Shown here piece by piece: positions 1 to 11,408 of a DNA stretch of 64,000 bases. Origin of the DNA: Ailanthus altissimus (Eukaryota > Streptophyta > Magnoliopsida > Sapindales > Simaroubaceae); the NCBI GenBank assembly GCA_946807835.1, contig OX327711.1, positions 12,621,501 through 12,685,500 of the forward strand, given 5' to 3'. The notes under the pieces were generated by a model. That model saw only the letters and a program-made list of their open reading frames with translations. It made no database searches and had not been told where the DNA came from. How positions within the stretch are numbered: the stretch's first letter is position 1; each line of letters begins with the position of its first letter. A program made the translations under genes and the position numbers.

Positions 1-584
1 AACTAATCACTTGTAGATCAACTTGAAGATTGTCACATTTTGAAGATTAAAAATTAAAAGATTCATTGTAGAGTTAAAAATTTTAAAAATGGACAAAAAT
101 GGGTGTGTTTTAAATTTAGTATTATTTTATTGTATTTTTGTTAGTAATTAGAGTACATGTTAGATTTATAGTTGAAAATGGTTGAAAATGATGAAACATG
201 AGTGAAAATGGTCAAAAATAGTGAAAGATAGAGTAAAAATGGCCAAAAATAATTGATAATTGCCAAAATCAGCTTCTTGCTTGTGACACATGTGCTTGCA
301 CGTGCGTGCGGGTAGGCCGCAAAGTGCCCACATGCATAGCATCTAGGCGCTATGCACAAGGGTGCGTAGTGCGCTAAGCACTGCCACGTAGCGTCATATG
401 GCAATTAATTTTTAAGAAATTTAAAAATTTTAATTTTTAAGAACTTTAAAATTTTTAATTTTTTTATTAAATTAAAATTAATTACATCTTTAAAAATGTA
501 TTTATTAATTAAATTAATTAATATTTTGTTTGTTAGTTATGTAATAAATTTACTTTTTTATTTAAACTAATATGGAACTAACTA

Positions 585-616
<32 letters not shown>
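585..616. repeat. (ATT)n microsatellite
   Basis: About ten copies of the trinucleotide ATT in an AT-rich part of MULE A. Confidence 0.9.
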
Positions 617-1030
617 CCGACTAACTACTTATTATTAAAATAATAGATTGAATGATATTATGTCAGAAATTAATAAAAAACTAATACATTTAATTGTTCA
701 ATTTTTGGTTTAAAATATAGTTACATAAATAATTAATTTATTTTCATAAGTAATTGTTATTTGTTATAGGTAATTGTTTGTTATTAATTGGTTAAATTTA
801 TTTAATTATTTGCTTATGCACTAATAAATTTATTTAGGAAGCAAAACGTGTCGAAATCATATATAATTTCGCAAAGCGAGTTCTATTGATTGTCGATCAC
901 AACTTACTCGAAATTATGAGCTTTAGACTCTATTAGGAATAAGTTAATGTCTAGGTAGATAAAATTATTTAAGAGCACATATTTTGTTCATTTTGTGGAT
1001 GGACACGATATCCTATTCTCAAGTATACTA

Positions 1031-2782
1031 TGTTAAAATTAGTGTTTATGTATATTTATTTATTTAATATTTATGCAATGAACATTTCTATTAAATCGTT
1101 GAATATTAATTATATGATAATAAGCTTGTAACTTTTCAGACATTATAGATTTAAAAGAGTTTAGATTTGATCTAAATGAGTTTAGGTCAATCAAGAGTTA
1201 ATAATTCTAAAAGTGAGAACTTTGTCTGAAATAGGGACAAAAACCTGAAAATATATTAATAATGACATAATTACAAAGAGTTAAAAATTATATTAAGAAA
1301 TGTCATTATGCAGTGTGTTCTTGAAGACATTGTTCATGGTCTATAGTTGCCGACACAGGTCGATCAGTATTCCTATTGGACTAGTGTGTGTCTATATAAG
1401 AATTGTCCAGACGGTTAGTCTTAACATACCGTGAGCTTAGCGGAAGCCCGTATAGGCATACAAGTATTCAATGAAGATTGGGTACTAAACAAACTTATGA
1501 AGACCTCCAATAAATATCTCATAAAATTGTCAATAGATGATTTTTTCGATTTGAGTAGTATTCTTGATCCTTTGACATGAGTGCCACGGTGGACTAATGA
1601 GTAATCCATTATACGTTAATTCTATGCATATCAGAGACATTTTATGATCTGACCTCTAGGTATCGTTGGGTATGATATTTTGCTTATAGAGACCGGTGTG
1701 CATAGATATGGGATTCATATGCCCATATGAGTGAGTAGTATATTCGAATGCTTTGAAATTGCATTTCAGAAAGTCTTATGGCTATAAACAAAAAATTTAA
1801 AAAAGAGTTTTCATAGGGTTAAACAATACTACAAAGGAGTTTGCTAATATTATTTACGAAAATAAAAATTTGGAGATAGGTTTATGGTAAAACGTATAAA
1901 GATTTGATGATGATGATTTATATCTCTACTTTTCTAAGATATATGTGACAGAAGGATTATACAAATATGGTTGACCTTAACTTGTATGGTTCAATACGTC
2001 GTTCTGTAATATCCGTAACGTGTATAAGGCATCGTTTACGGACTTGTGAAAGAGTTACGTAAGACAAACATGTGTGAACTTAGGGAGTCTCATAATATAA
2101 ATTGTACTAATTGAGCATTGAGATAGTAGACCGGGTTGAACGGTTTAATCCAAAATATTTTTGAAAAGTAGGATTCATTTTAAGATTTCACTAGAAAAAT
2201 GAGAAACATAGTTTATAAATTTTACAAATAGATCCCTTTTACATGAAAAAGGAATCTTGACAAATGCATGGATTGCATGAATAATATTTGGCACTATACA
2301 CGAGATGCACAAATGACAAGTGTCAAGCATACAAAAAATTAGTAGGCTAATACTTTACAAATGTTACAAATTGCCCCCCCCCCCCCCAACCAATTTTGCA
2401 ATGTATATAAGTTAACTTTGAAAATGTTCAAAGTAAGTCCCCATTTCATAACTTGAAACATTTCATCCATTTGAGAGAAATCTGAATTTCAATCTTGTTG
2501 AGAATCAAAGATCAACCTACTATTCTAGCTCCATAATTTCATCGAATTGTTGCGGACTAAAATTGCTCGCGATTGTACTTTTGTGTGAGTTCTAGGAACA
2601 ATTCTTCACTGAATCGTTTACAAAAGTATGTATTTAATTTTTATATTATTTTTGATTCAGTTATAGTGTGTATATGTTGATTAATTACATTTAATTCTAC
2701 TATGTTAATATTTGTTGGACATGCATTTAAAATTATCAATATGTACACAATCACATGCATGCACCATTTAAACAAATTAACA
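1031..2782 (+). mobile_element. Solo LTR, family S, copy 1
   Basis: A 1752-bp segment that begins TGTTAAAATTAG and ends ATTAACA. It is flanked on both sides by the 5-bp duplication TACTA (1026-1030 and 2783-2787). Removing it restores the collinear MULE sequence seen at 33600-33640, so the boundaries are firm. It shares its start and long internal stretches with 37007-39254 and, inverted, 54213-56280. I see no internal coding region, primer-binding site or second LTR, which fits a solo LTR left by recombination between two LTRs. It contains a run of 14 C at 2374-2387. The superfamily is not determinable from the LTR alone; a Gypsy element is the likelier source given the length. Confidence 0.85.
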
Positions 2783-3223
2783 TACTAGTGCATGAGATTT
2801 TATTAAGACACGTGCGCACTTAAAAGTTTTATGTAGAATTGTAGTTTTGTGTATGCCAAAAGCACATAGGTTCTCCCGTTTTGAATTATTTGATTATGGG
2901 GTTGAAAATGTGAGATTATCTTATAGTAAAAGAAATAAAATAGATTATAAGATAAATATTTTAGAAATAAAAATGAGTTAATCTATAAAGAATTAGATAT
3001 ATGATTTACTATAGTTGATATGAAGGCTGAGGATGACACAAATGATGTAAAAAATAGTATATTTTATTTATTTCATAAATTATTAGTACCATGAAATTAG
3101 AGTACTGCAATTCAATATTTTACACTTAGACTCGTTTGGGGCATAATTGTATGGAGCGTGCTCTATAATAATTTAAACACAATGTTAATAAAAAAAATTA
3201 AAGAAGACAAAAAAAAAAAAGAG

Positions 3224-4125
3224 TAATCAAGAGAAGGAAGCAGATAACATGTATCCTTTTGTTGAACAATTACTAAAGAAGTTCTCTACAGACATTGAGA
3301 TTTCCATCTCTAGCTCACTTGAATTTCCTAGTGATCAGATGTTTGAGGATATTTCAAGAAATCTTAAGCCTGGTGGGACAATCCTGATCTACAAGAGTTT
3401 GAAATATGATGTAGAAAATGTTGATAAGGTAATCGCTGCTCTTGAGCGCAAGTTGTTGTTCGCAGGGTTTCTAGAAACACGTTCGCAACTAAATTCGGTT
3501 GTACCTCCTGAAGTTCTTCACTCTTTTGGGGTGTTAAGGGTAAGAAGCCGTCTTGGAAAATTGGTTCTTCCTTTGCTATCAAGAATGCCCCAAAAAGTAT
3601 ATTGAAACTTCAAGTGGATGATGACCCTGATTTGATTGACGAAGATACACTTCTAACTGAAGAGTATTTGACGAAACCATCAGTGCAAAGAGTTGGTGAT
3701 TGTGAAGTTGGAAGCACAAGAAAGGCTAGCTTGCTTTGCAAAAATTGCACATGTGGGAGGGCTGAGGCAGAGGAGAAAGCACAAAAGCAAGAGCTGAATA
3801 TGGATCAGCTGAACAATCCTCGGTCCGCTTGTGGGAATTGTGGATTAGGTGATGCTTTTCGATGCAGCACGTGCCCTTTCAATGGTCTTCCGCCATTCAA
3901 ACTTGGTGAGAAGGTTTCGTTGCCCGGCAAACTTTTTGTGGCAGACATTTAGACATGAAACTGCGGGCGGTGCTTCTCATTATACATTGACGGGTTGCAG
4001 ATACGCTTATTAGGCTAAGCTAATGAAATGTGAACATGGTTTTGGGTTTTTGGTTGAACAAAAAATTCCGAATCAATGTTGAATTCTATTATGTGACTTA
4101 CTTAATACAAAAAAAAAAAAAAAAA
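3224..4125 (+). pseudogene. Processed pseudogene of anamorsin / Fe-S assembly protein DRE2 (CIAPIN1)
   Basis: The reading frame from 3249 gives a piece of the anamorsin N-terminal methyltransferase-like domain, with the recognisable LEFPSDQ and LKPGGTILIYK stretches. A 2-bp insertion near 3531-3534 (an extra GT) shifts the frame. The other frame then runs from about 3533 to the stop at 3952 with the linker and the CIAPIN1 C-terminal domain: the motif [12 protein letters not shown], the second cluster [15 protein letters not shown], then [16 protein letters not shown]2 normally carries iron-sulfur clusters and passes electrons in cytosolic Fe-S protein assembly. This copy has no introns, lacks roughly the first 60 residues, and ends in a 3' UTR with a run of 17 A (4109-4125). 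The A-run plus GAG occurs on both sides (3209-3223; 4109-4128) and may be the target duplication. An apparent 9-bp insertion also separates the first cysteines of cluster motif A. It looks like an L1-mobilised, dead retrocopy. Confidence 0.9.
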
Positions 4126-4128
4126 GAG

Positions 4129-7100
4129 ACGGCGAGAGAGTGTTTAACATTTATATTATGTATTACACTCTTATTGTGAATTAATCTTATTATTATGATC
4201 CCTTTAAAAAAAAGTCTTATTATGATGGGTGATCTTTAAATAAATTACGCGTATAACAATAATTGATTGAAGGGGGATATGCACAAAATTTCTTGAGATA
4301 GATTTTTATTCACCTCAACATTGGAAGGATTTGGATTTGGTTTGCAATTTGGAGATGGTAGTAGCTAGAAGTGCAAAGTTCCTGTAAAAACAGAAACTAA
4401 TATATATATCTCTCAAATATCAGTTTTGTAACTAACCTATGGATATAGGAAATAGGAACAACAATTACCAAGATACTTATCATCATTTGGCCTACATCTC
4501 CATTACAGTATTAAAAAGGAAAAGAAAATGGAAAGAAAATAGTGGGAGAGAGGGGAGTGTGTGTTATGGTAACACAAAGTAATCCAGTCGAAGTCCTTCT
4601 AAATTATAAAGAATATGTATGTGCTTGAGAGTTTAACCACTTTAATGGGTTGGTGGGATTGCATACAATCTTTAAAAAGTTTACCAATTAAACCATTTAG
4701 TAATGTTATATAAAAAGTACATATGAAAATTAAGCTTCCTTGAAAATTTCTAAAGATTTGAGCTTATAGTTTTCATTTCAATCAAAGCTGCTGCTTATGC
4801 TCTCAACTCATAGAGTTAATAGTCAAAACTCATATTTGAAGAAAAAAAAAATGAATGATTTATTTCTCAAAATTGTTATATTTTATCAATTAAATTATTA
4901 TTCTGTCCCTATTTATATACTTCCCATTGGCGCTTGCTCTTGTTTTACTGTTCTTTTTTTTTTTTTTAAAGTAATGTTCTCGTTTCTTCTTTTCTTTTTT
5001 GAGAAATAGATGTTATAGGCTTGTGGTTTGCTTTCCATCCCATTCCCTAATTGGTAATGGGTCTCTTATTTTTGCTCCATTTGCGGAGTTGGCCTAAACC
5101 ATGGTGGGGCATGATTCCCAAAATTGAAACTTGTGATTTTTGTGTTTGTACTCAGTTCTTGATTTTTTTTTTTTCAAATGTGTATTTTTTTCAACTTATA
5201 CTTAATTAAAATTTGAACAAATCATTAAAAAAAAATTCACTAGTTCCATATCAATTTTAAAAAAAAAAAATTAGAATTTTACACTAATTACTATACAAAA
5301 TCTATAACTATGCTATACACAATAATATAAAAACACTTTCATGAATACTTTTTATGTTAATAAAATGTGATATTATGCTTCACAAGTAATGCTATATTTT
5401 TTAAATCGTATTTTTTTTTAATTTTAAATGATGTGTCAAATAATTTATTAAGTAGTGAAATGGTGTAATGAAAATTTTTAAAAAATTATACTATTTCACC
5501 ACCCAAGAAATTACTTCACACATTATTTAGGATAAAAAATTTTGAGATACCATTTAAGAATAATGTTATATAACTCAAAAATGTATTTTAAAATTTTTAT
5601 CCCAAATAATGTTTCAAATAATTATTGAATATTTTAAATGATATAATGGTACAATAGATAATTTTAAAAATTACATTATTATTTAATGCTGAAATGATAT
5701 AATAATATAATAGATAATTTTAAAAATTATACTATTTCATCATATAATAATTATTAGATACATCATTTAAAAAAAAAATTGTAATATTAATTGAGAATAG
5801 CATTAAGCCATTACTCAAACAAATTGATACAAAAAGAATGAAAACAAAATTCAAAGGCACAATAATCATTTTTATCTGAAAATGCCAAATCATCCCCATC
5901 CCCAACAAAATAAGAATAAGGGTTTAAAATTTTAGTTGATCCCCCGTTCCTAATGAACAGTGCCTCATGGACTCCGTCCCTACCAAAATTTTTGCCATCA
6001 ATGGGATAATTGGTTAATAATATTGAGTACATATAACGATGGGTTTTCAAAATAGTTAGGCTAATCAAACCTTAAATGAGTCCTAAATGAACTCGACCTA
6101 GATAGCCATTTTGGGAATTTGCATTATGTCATGGTATAGATTAAATCTTTTACTTTCTTAATATATTTATATATATATTTTTTATAAATGTTTAAAAATA
6201 GCCATTTTTTAAAAGTTATAAATTTTTATAGTAAAAAATTATTTGTCTAATTTTTATTAATTAAGAAGACAATGAATGATTGAAATTGCATTTGTAAATA
6301 ATGTAACTAAAAAAAAGGTTATAGTTTGAGTTACAAAATTAACTCAAAAAAATATTGTTATTGTCCAAATATATCTAAAAGAATACTTTATAAATTGAGA
6401 ACAAATAATTTTATGAGTCAATCTATAAATAAAAAAAATAAAAAATAATGGTATTGGAGACAAAAATAATGGACCTCGCATGTAAGGCGAGGGGAGGTTT
6501 GTATGTCTATTCTTTCTCATTTTTCACAATTTTCTGTATTTTCAATCAAAAATATTAAATTTTAATTTATATTATTTCAAATTTACTCTTTTTAATTAAT
6601 TTTAAAGTGTGTTTTGAATTAAAATTTTAATCAAATGACTTGTGCGAGAAAGATGCAAAAATATTTAAAGTATAAAATGGTATGAAAATCAGGTATTTAA
6701 TTAATAAAATTTATAAATATATTGAGAAGCTAAAATAAATTTTTACATTTAAAAAGTGATTATTTTTAAACATTTTCTTATATTCTTTGTGTATCTTTGA
6801 ACTTTCACCTTAAAAAAATTAATAAAGACCTTGAAAACACCTAAGCTTGCTTTTGATTTTTTATTCAATTTTTTTTTAAACAATAAAGACAAAAGATCTT
6901 CTGCTATTTTAGCAGATAATTATAGGAATAATACAGTATATGCTAACGCTCACATTTAAAACTCTTCTTAAAAAGAGAAATAAATTAGACTTAGAAACAG
7001 AGACTAAACCTTAACAAAATCATATCGACCCTTCTTAAGGGACCAACTACCCTCAAGGGACAAAAATAAAGACTTCCCTCACCCGATCTCGGAAATATAC

Positions 7101-7513
7101 TAATACCACCATCTTATTTACAATCTCTAATTCTAAATATAATCCCAACTTATTCTAAATCACAAACATGCAACTAACAATAAACTGTAATAAAATAAAT
7201 TTTATACATGTAACATTGAAAAATGATTTTATTTTGCACTGATATCGGCATGGTTTGTGATAGTCATCAAATCTGGATCCACCAGAATCTTTCACGGCGG
7301 TGGTAAGCAATGGAGGCACGATAGATTATATAAGGGCGAGGAGGAGACTAGCAATGGTGGCTCCTAACGAAAATGGCAGAGACTGGTGGTGGCATGGGCC
7401 ACGACTGGCAAGGCCGTAGCAGGATCAGCGAGACATAGCGGAGGACAGATGCTGCACAGTCAAAAATTTGATAGACTGCAAATTGCACGGGTCGGGTCGG
7501 AGATCAGAGATCC
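4129..7513. other. AT-rich intergenic spacer
   Basis: I see no supported gene. The short open frames here (for example 4797-5009 and 5811-6068) have low-complexity composition and no recognisable domain. It holds one MITE (5389-5803). A less AT-rich stretch at 7240-7500, rich in GGTGG-type words, could be relic coding DNA or a repeat, but I cannot place it in a family. Confidence 0.5.
5389..5803. mobile_element. Putative MITE with TA target duplication
   Basis: A 415-bp AT-rich segment with ends ATGCTAT and ATAGCAT, flanked on both sides by TA. The terminal inverted repeat extends imperfectly for about 55 bases; both ends carry a T-run followed by TAAATGATGT. The interior is built from repeated blocks around the words ATTTTAAAAATTA and ATGATATAATG. 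The TA duplication and small size fit a Stowaway-like (Tc1/mariner) MITE, although the terminal sequence is not the canonical Stowaway one. There is no coding capacity. Confidence 0.6.
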
Positions 7514-8968
7514 ATAATAATACTTTAAAAAAAATATATTTTGCGGAACTTATTTATCATTCAAAGTAATTATAAAAATTCACTTATATATATTTTGTGA
7601 AACTTATTTATCATTCGAGATAATTCTCTTTTCTATTTAAATCAATCACTGTTAAAACAAGTAAATTTTTTTAACTATTTGAGAACGCTTTTCAACAATA
7701 TTAAAATCACCAAGCTCCTATTCTAAAAGTATACGTCAATGTTGGTAGTATTTTCATTGCGTGGTTAATATATATATATATATATTTTATTCAGACTCAG
7801 TTCTTCTATTATGGCGGTGGTGGTGGTAGTAGTGGTGGTGGCGGCGGTAGAAAGAATGCAACTTTAATTTTCAGATCATAAAATTGGTTGTATCAATCCT
7901 ACTTACTAAAATGGGATAATGATTTTGTAAATTATAGTGAAAAACAAATTTTGGACATGCAGATTGTATTTTGTTTTTACGAAAAACAAACTCTGAAAAG
8001 TTTGTACAAAGAGCTGCCGAGTGATGATTGTTGTAGCAAATAACACTGTAAATGTAAAATCATATTTGCTCATTTGTCGCCTTGTCGGCTATTGCCTATT
8101 GCCACCACGCGCCACTGCCTACGCACCCAATGTCGAAACCAAATTGCCTTGGTTTGGCAATTCTTATTCATCAAAATCAAGCCGTCCGTTTATAAACCAA
8201 TCAATCATAAGACGTAAAAAGTACACAATTCCTTCCATCAGATTCTAACTATATCAAATGGAGACGGTGACCGTCCAAGTATATGCACACAGAGCGAGAG
8301 TGGGTGGGTACAGAATTCATGAAATTCAGTTTTTTTTTTTTTCTCCTTAAAGGTGCACTAAAATCAGCTTTATTCAAGGTGCACTTCGTTCCTTGATTTT
8401 GAGAAGCAAAGTTGATAAGTATTTTATTTATTAATTTAATAATAATTATAGTAATGAAAAAAATACACTTTTAATATATAAAAAAAATCCAAAATTACCA
8501 TCGTGTCTACTGTAAAATCAATATCATCCTATCATATATGTATCTGAAGAGATATCAACAATTAAATATATATTTCTCAATTTTATTCAAATTTTCACAT
8601 TCTTACTATCTAAAAAATACAGCCTCTTTAGTCTTTCTATTATAACTTCTAAATTTTTGTATCACCCAATCAAAATATTCTATTATATATATATTTTTAA
8701 CTTATATTGCTCTATTTTAAAAGAAAAAAAAATTACAAGAGAAGTAAATGTAAAGGTGGCGGATTGACAGTGCCTATGAAATGAGAGTGGGCCTCAGTAA
8801 ACTGTGCGCCATATTTCTCACTAATAACAAGAGAGTTTTGGTTGAAAAAATTATTATTTATTTTCATACTATCATGTGGTATGATTAAACAAAACTTTAA
8901 AATAATAATAATAATAACTTTTTCTGTTATCCGTACCGTCTGTCACAAATTCTATTCCTATTACCAAC

Positions 8969-8976
8969 TATAAAAA
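8969..8976 (+). promoter_or_regulatory. TATA box in left arm of inverted duplication
   Basis: TATAAAAA lies 64 bases upstream of the ATG at 9040, a spacing that would leave a short 5' UTR of about 35-40 bases. The mirror image on the minus strand is at 9903-9910 in the right arm. Both copies point toward the centre of the palindrome. Promoter activity is inferred from the motif only. Confidence 0.5.
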
Positions 8977-9039
8977 TTCTCTACCCTCTTCTCTCAGACA
9001 CACAAAGTAATTACATAACAATTTTCAGAATTCAGAAAA

Positions 9040-9334
9040 ATGGCCACAAACATTTTCTCGCAGACGCACCACTTTCTGCCGGAAAAGCCAGCCGCTTTGG
9101 TTATCTTCAACTTGTTGCTCGTTATCCGGTCGGAATACGCGTTGCCTCATTTCCCAAGATGGACTCCTTCTCCGCTAAGAACAAGTTTCCACCCTTTTTT
9201 ACAACAAAAAATACCAACTCTCTTTTGCCGGCAGCCAGTGGCGACGAGAAAGAGAACGACAACCTGGCCGCAAACACTATCCCAGTTGCCGATGAGGAGA
9301 AGCCACAACACTCCGAGTCCGAGTCAAGTAACCA
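9040..9334 (+). pseudogene. Unidentified gene start (left-arm copy), truncated
   Basis: From the ATG at 9040 the frame begins MATNIFSQTHHFLPEKPAA. Further on, a shifted frame reads RYPVGIRVASFPKMDSFSAK and continues to an acidic stretch ending near EEKPQHSESES at the arm boundary. The two frames together look like the first coding part of a gene with a plastid-type Ser/Thr-rich leader, broken by a frameshift. I do not recognise the family. The segment stops at 9334 where the arm ends, so no complete protein is possible. The right arm carries the same segment inverted (9537-9839) with a 9-bp insertion in the DEKEND region. Confidence 0.45.
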
Positions 9335-9536
9335 CAACTTGTTGCTCGTTATCCGGTCAGAATACTTATTCGGTCAGAATACGCGTTGCCTCACTTCCCG
9401 ATGGACTCCTCCGCTAAGACCAAATTTCCACTCTTTTATGCAACAAAAAATTTCCAGCGAGGCAAGTTGATCCAAGAAGGTCCAACATAAAATTTCCAGC
9501 GAGGCAAGTTGATCCAAGAAGGTCTCCTTTGCCTTT
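9335..9536. repeat. Spacer of inverted duplication with internal direct repeats
   Basis: The 202-bp loop begins with a diverged second copy of the arm segment 9113-9225 (CACAACTTGTTGCTCGTTATC onward, with small deletions). It then holds a 36-bp unit twice, identical by eye, at 9447-9482 and 9489-9524 (core TTTCCAGCGAGGCAAGTTGA). So the centre of the palindrome was itself built by local tandem duplication. Confidence 0.8.
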
Positions 9537-11408
9537 TGGTTACTTGACTCGGACTCGAGTGTTGTGGCTTCTCCTCATCGGTAACTGGGATAGTGTTTGC
9601 GGCCAGGTTGTCGTTCTCTTTCTTGTCTTTCTCGTCGCCACTGGCTGCCGGCAAAAGAGAGTTGGTATTTTTTGTTGCAAAAAAGGGTGGAAACTTGTTC
9701 TTAGCGGAGAAGGAGTCCATCTTGGGAAATGAGGCAACGCGTATTCCGACCGGATAACGAGCAACAAGTTGAAGATGACCAAAGCGGCTGGCTTTTCCGG
9801 CAGAAAGTGGTGCGTCTGCGAGAAAATGTTTGTGGCCATTTTTCTGAATTCTGAAAATTGTTATGTAATTACTTTGTGTGTCTGAGAGAAGAGGGTAGAG
9901 AATTTTTATAGTTGGTAATAGGAATAGAATTTGTGACAGACGGTACGGATAACAGAAAAAGTTATTATTATTATTATTTTAAAGTTTTGTTTAATCATAC
10001 CACATGATAGTATGAAAATAAATAATAATTTTTTCAACCAAAACTCTCTTGTTATTAGTGAGAAATATGGCGCACAGTTTACTGAGGCCCACTCTCATTT
10101 CATAGGCACTGTCAATCCGCCACCTTTACATTTACTTCTCTTGTAATTTTTTTTTCTTTTAAAATAGAGCAATATAAGTTAAAAATATATATATAATAGA
10201 ATATTTTGATTGGGTGATACAAAAATTTAGAAGTTATAATAGAAAGACTAAAGAGGCTGTATTTTTTAGATAGTAAGAATGTGAAAATTTGAATAAAATT
10301 GAGAAATATATATTTAATTGTTGATATCTCTTCAGATACATATATGATAGGATGATATTGATTTTACAGTAGACACGATGGTAATTTTGGATTTTTTTTA
10401 TATATTAAAAGTGTATTTTTTTCATTACTATAATTATTATTAAATTAATAAATAAAATACTTATCAACTTTGCTTCTCAAAATCAAGGAACGAAGTGCAC
10501 CTTGAATAAAGCTGATTTTAGTGCACCTTTAAGGAGACAAAAAAAAAAAAAAACTGAATTTCATGAATTCTATACCCACCCACTCTCGCTCTGTGTGCAT
10601 ATACTTGGACGGTCACCGTCTCCATTTGATATGGTTAGAATCTGATGGAAGGAATTGTGTACTTTTTACGCCTTATGATTGATTGGTTTATAAACGGACG
10701 GCTTGATTTTGATGAATAAGAATTGCCAAACCAAGGCAATTTGGTTTTGACATTGGGTGCGTAGGCAGTGGCGCGTGGTGGCAATAGGCAATAGCCGACA
10801 AGGCGACAAATGAGCAAATATGATTTTACATTTACAGTGCTATTTGCTACAACAATCATCACTCGGCAGCTCTTTGTACAAACTTTTCAGAGTTTGTTTT
10901 TCGTAAAAACAAAATACAATCTGCATGTCCAAAGTTTGTTTTTCACTATAATTTACAAAATCATTATCCCATTTTAGTAAGTAGGATTGATACAACCAAT
11001 TTTATGATCTGAAAATTAAAGTTGCATTCTTTCCACCGCCACCACCACCACCACCACCACTACCACCGCCGTAATAGAAGAACTGAGTCTGAATCAATAT
11101 ATATATATATATCAACCATGCAATGAGAATACTACCGACATTGACATATACTTCTAGAATAGATGTTTGGTGATTTTAATATTGTTGAAAGCTTTCTAGA
11201 TGTTTGGTGATTTTAATATTGTTGAAAGCGTTCTCAAATAATTAAAAAATTTACATGTTTTAACAGTGATTGATTTAAATAGAAAAGAAAATTATTTCGA
11301 ATGATAAATAAGTTTAACAAAATATATACTTCTTTAGAAGTGAATTTTTATAATTGCTTTGAATAATAAATAAGTTCCACAAAATATATTTATTTAAAAG
11401 TGTTATTT
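9537..11408 (-). repeat. Right arm of a 3.9-kb inverted duplication
   Basis: This is the reverse complement of 7514-9334, about 1.87 kb. It is slightly longer because of small insertions: 9 bp in the coding-like part near 9620-9630, and an extra direct copy of a 33-bp block (11162-11194 and 11197-11229, core TTTGGTGATTTTAATATTG). The TATA box (9903-9910) and gene start (ATG at 9839) face the centre. The outer end runs into unrelated sequence near 11408. Confidence 0.9.

Larger units (their letters stand above)
1..3208 (+). mobile_element. MULE (Mutator-like) remnant A, 5' part, cut by window start
   Basis: The first 120 bases match the terminal inverted repeat of the second MULE in this window (about 32840-32960 and, inverted, 41940-42060): both have a GAAGATT block, then GTAGAGTTAAA, then a long A/T stretch. 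Collinear matches continue at 840-1030 (compare 33430-33610) and 2783-3205 (compare 33610-34020), including the start of the DUF1985 region, where the TTCTCCCGTTTTGAATT stretch at 2871 corresponds to 33690. The copy starts about 100 bases inside the element, so its outer end is not visible. A solo LTR (1031-2782) splits it, and it stops being recognisable where the anamorsin retrocopy begins. The coding part has no usable reading frame. A GC-rich patch at 290-400 has counterparts at 33100-33200 and 41660-41800 in MULE B, so it is part of the family's subterminal region. Confidence 0.7.
7514..9334 (+). repeat. Left arm of a 3.9-kb inverted duplication
   Basis: This 1.82-kb stretch is repeated in reverse complement at 9537-11408. 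Matching landmarks in order are a GTG-type microsatellite (7811-7848 against 11034-11072), an identical-length 75-codon frame (8021-8248 against 10635-10862, differing at 2 residues), the TATA box at 8969, the ATG at 9040, and the coding-like stretch up to 9334. Similarity is very high in the central part and decays towards the outer ends, where small indels appear. A 202-bp spacer separates the arms. Confidence 0.9.

Noticed and set aside
1421..1609. A short minus-strand frame in the first solo LTR
   Set aside because: It has no domain and is not preserved in the other two LTR copies.
3602..3952. A small CIAPIN1-domain protein as a live gene
   Set aside because: It opens only after a frameshift and lacks a proper ATG there. 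Intron loss, 5' truncation and the poly(A) run show a processed pseudogene.
8021..8248. A 75-codon frame conserved in both palindrome arms
   Set aside because: Conservation follows from the recent duplication of the whole arm. The peptide has no recognisable domain and lies in what looks like promoter DNA.
9040..9470. Possible functional small proteins in the centre of the inverted duplication
   Set aside because: The frame is broken and truncated at the arm boundary in both copies, so these are gene fragments, not complete genes.
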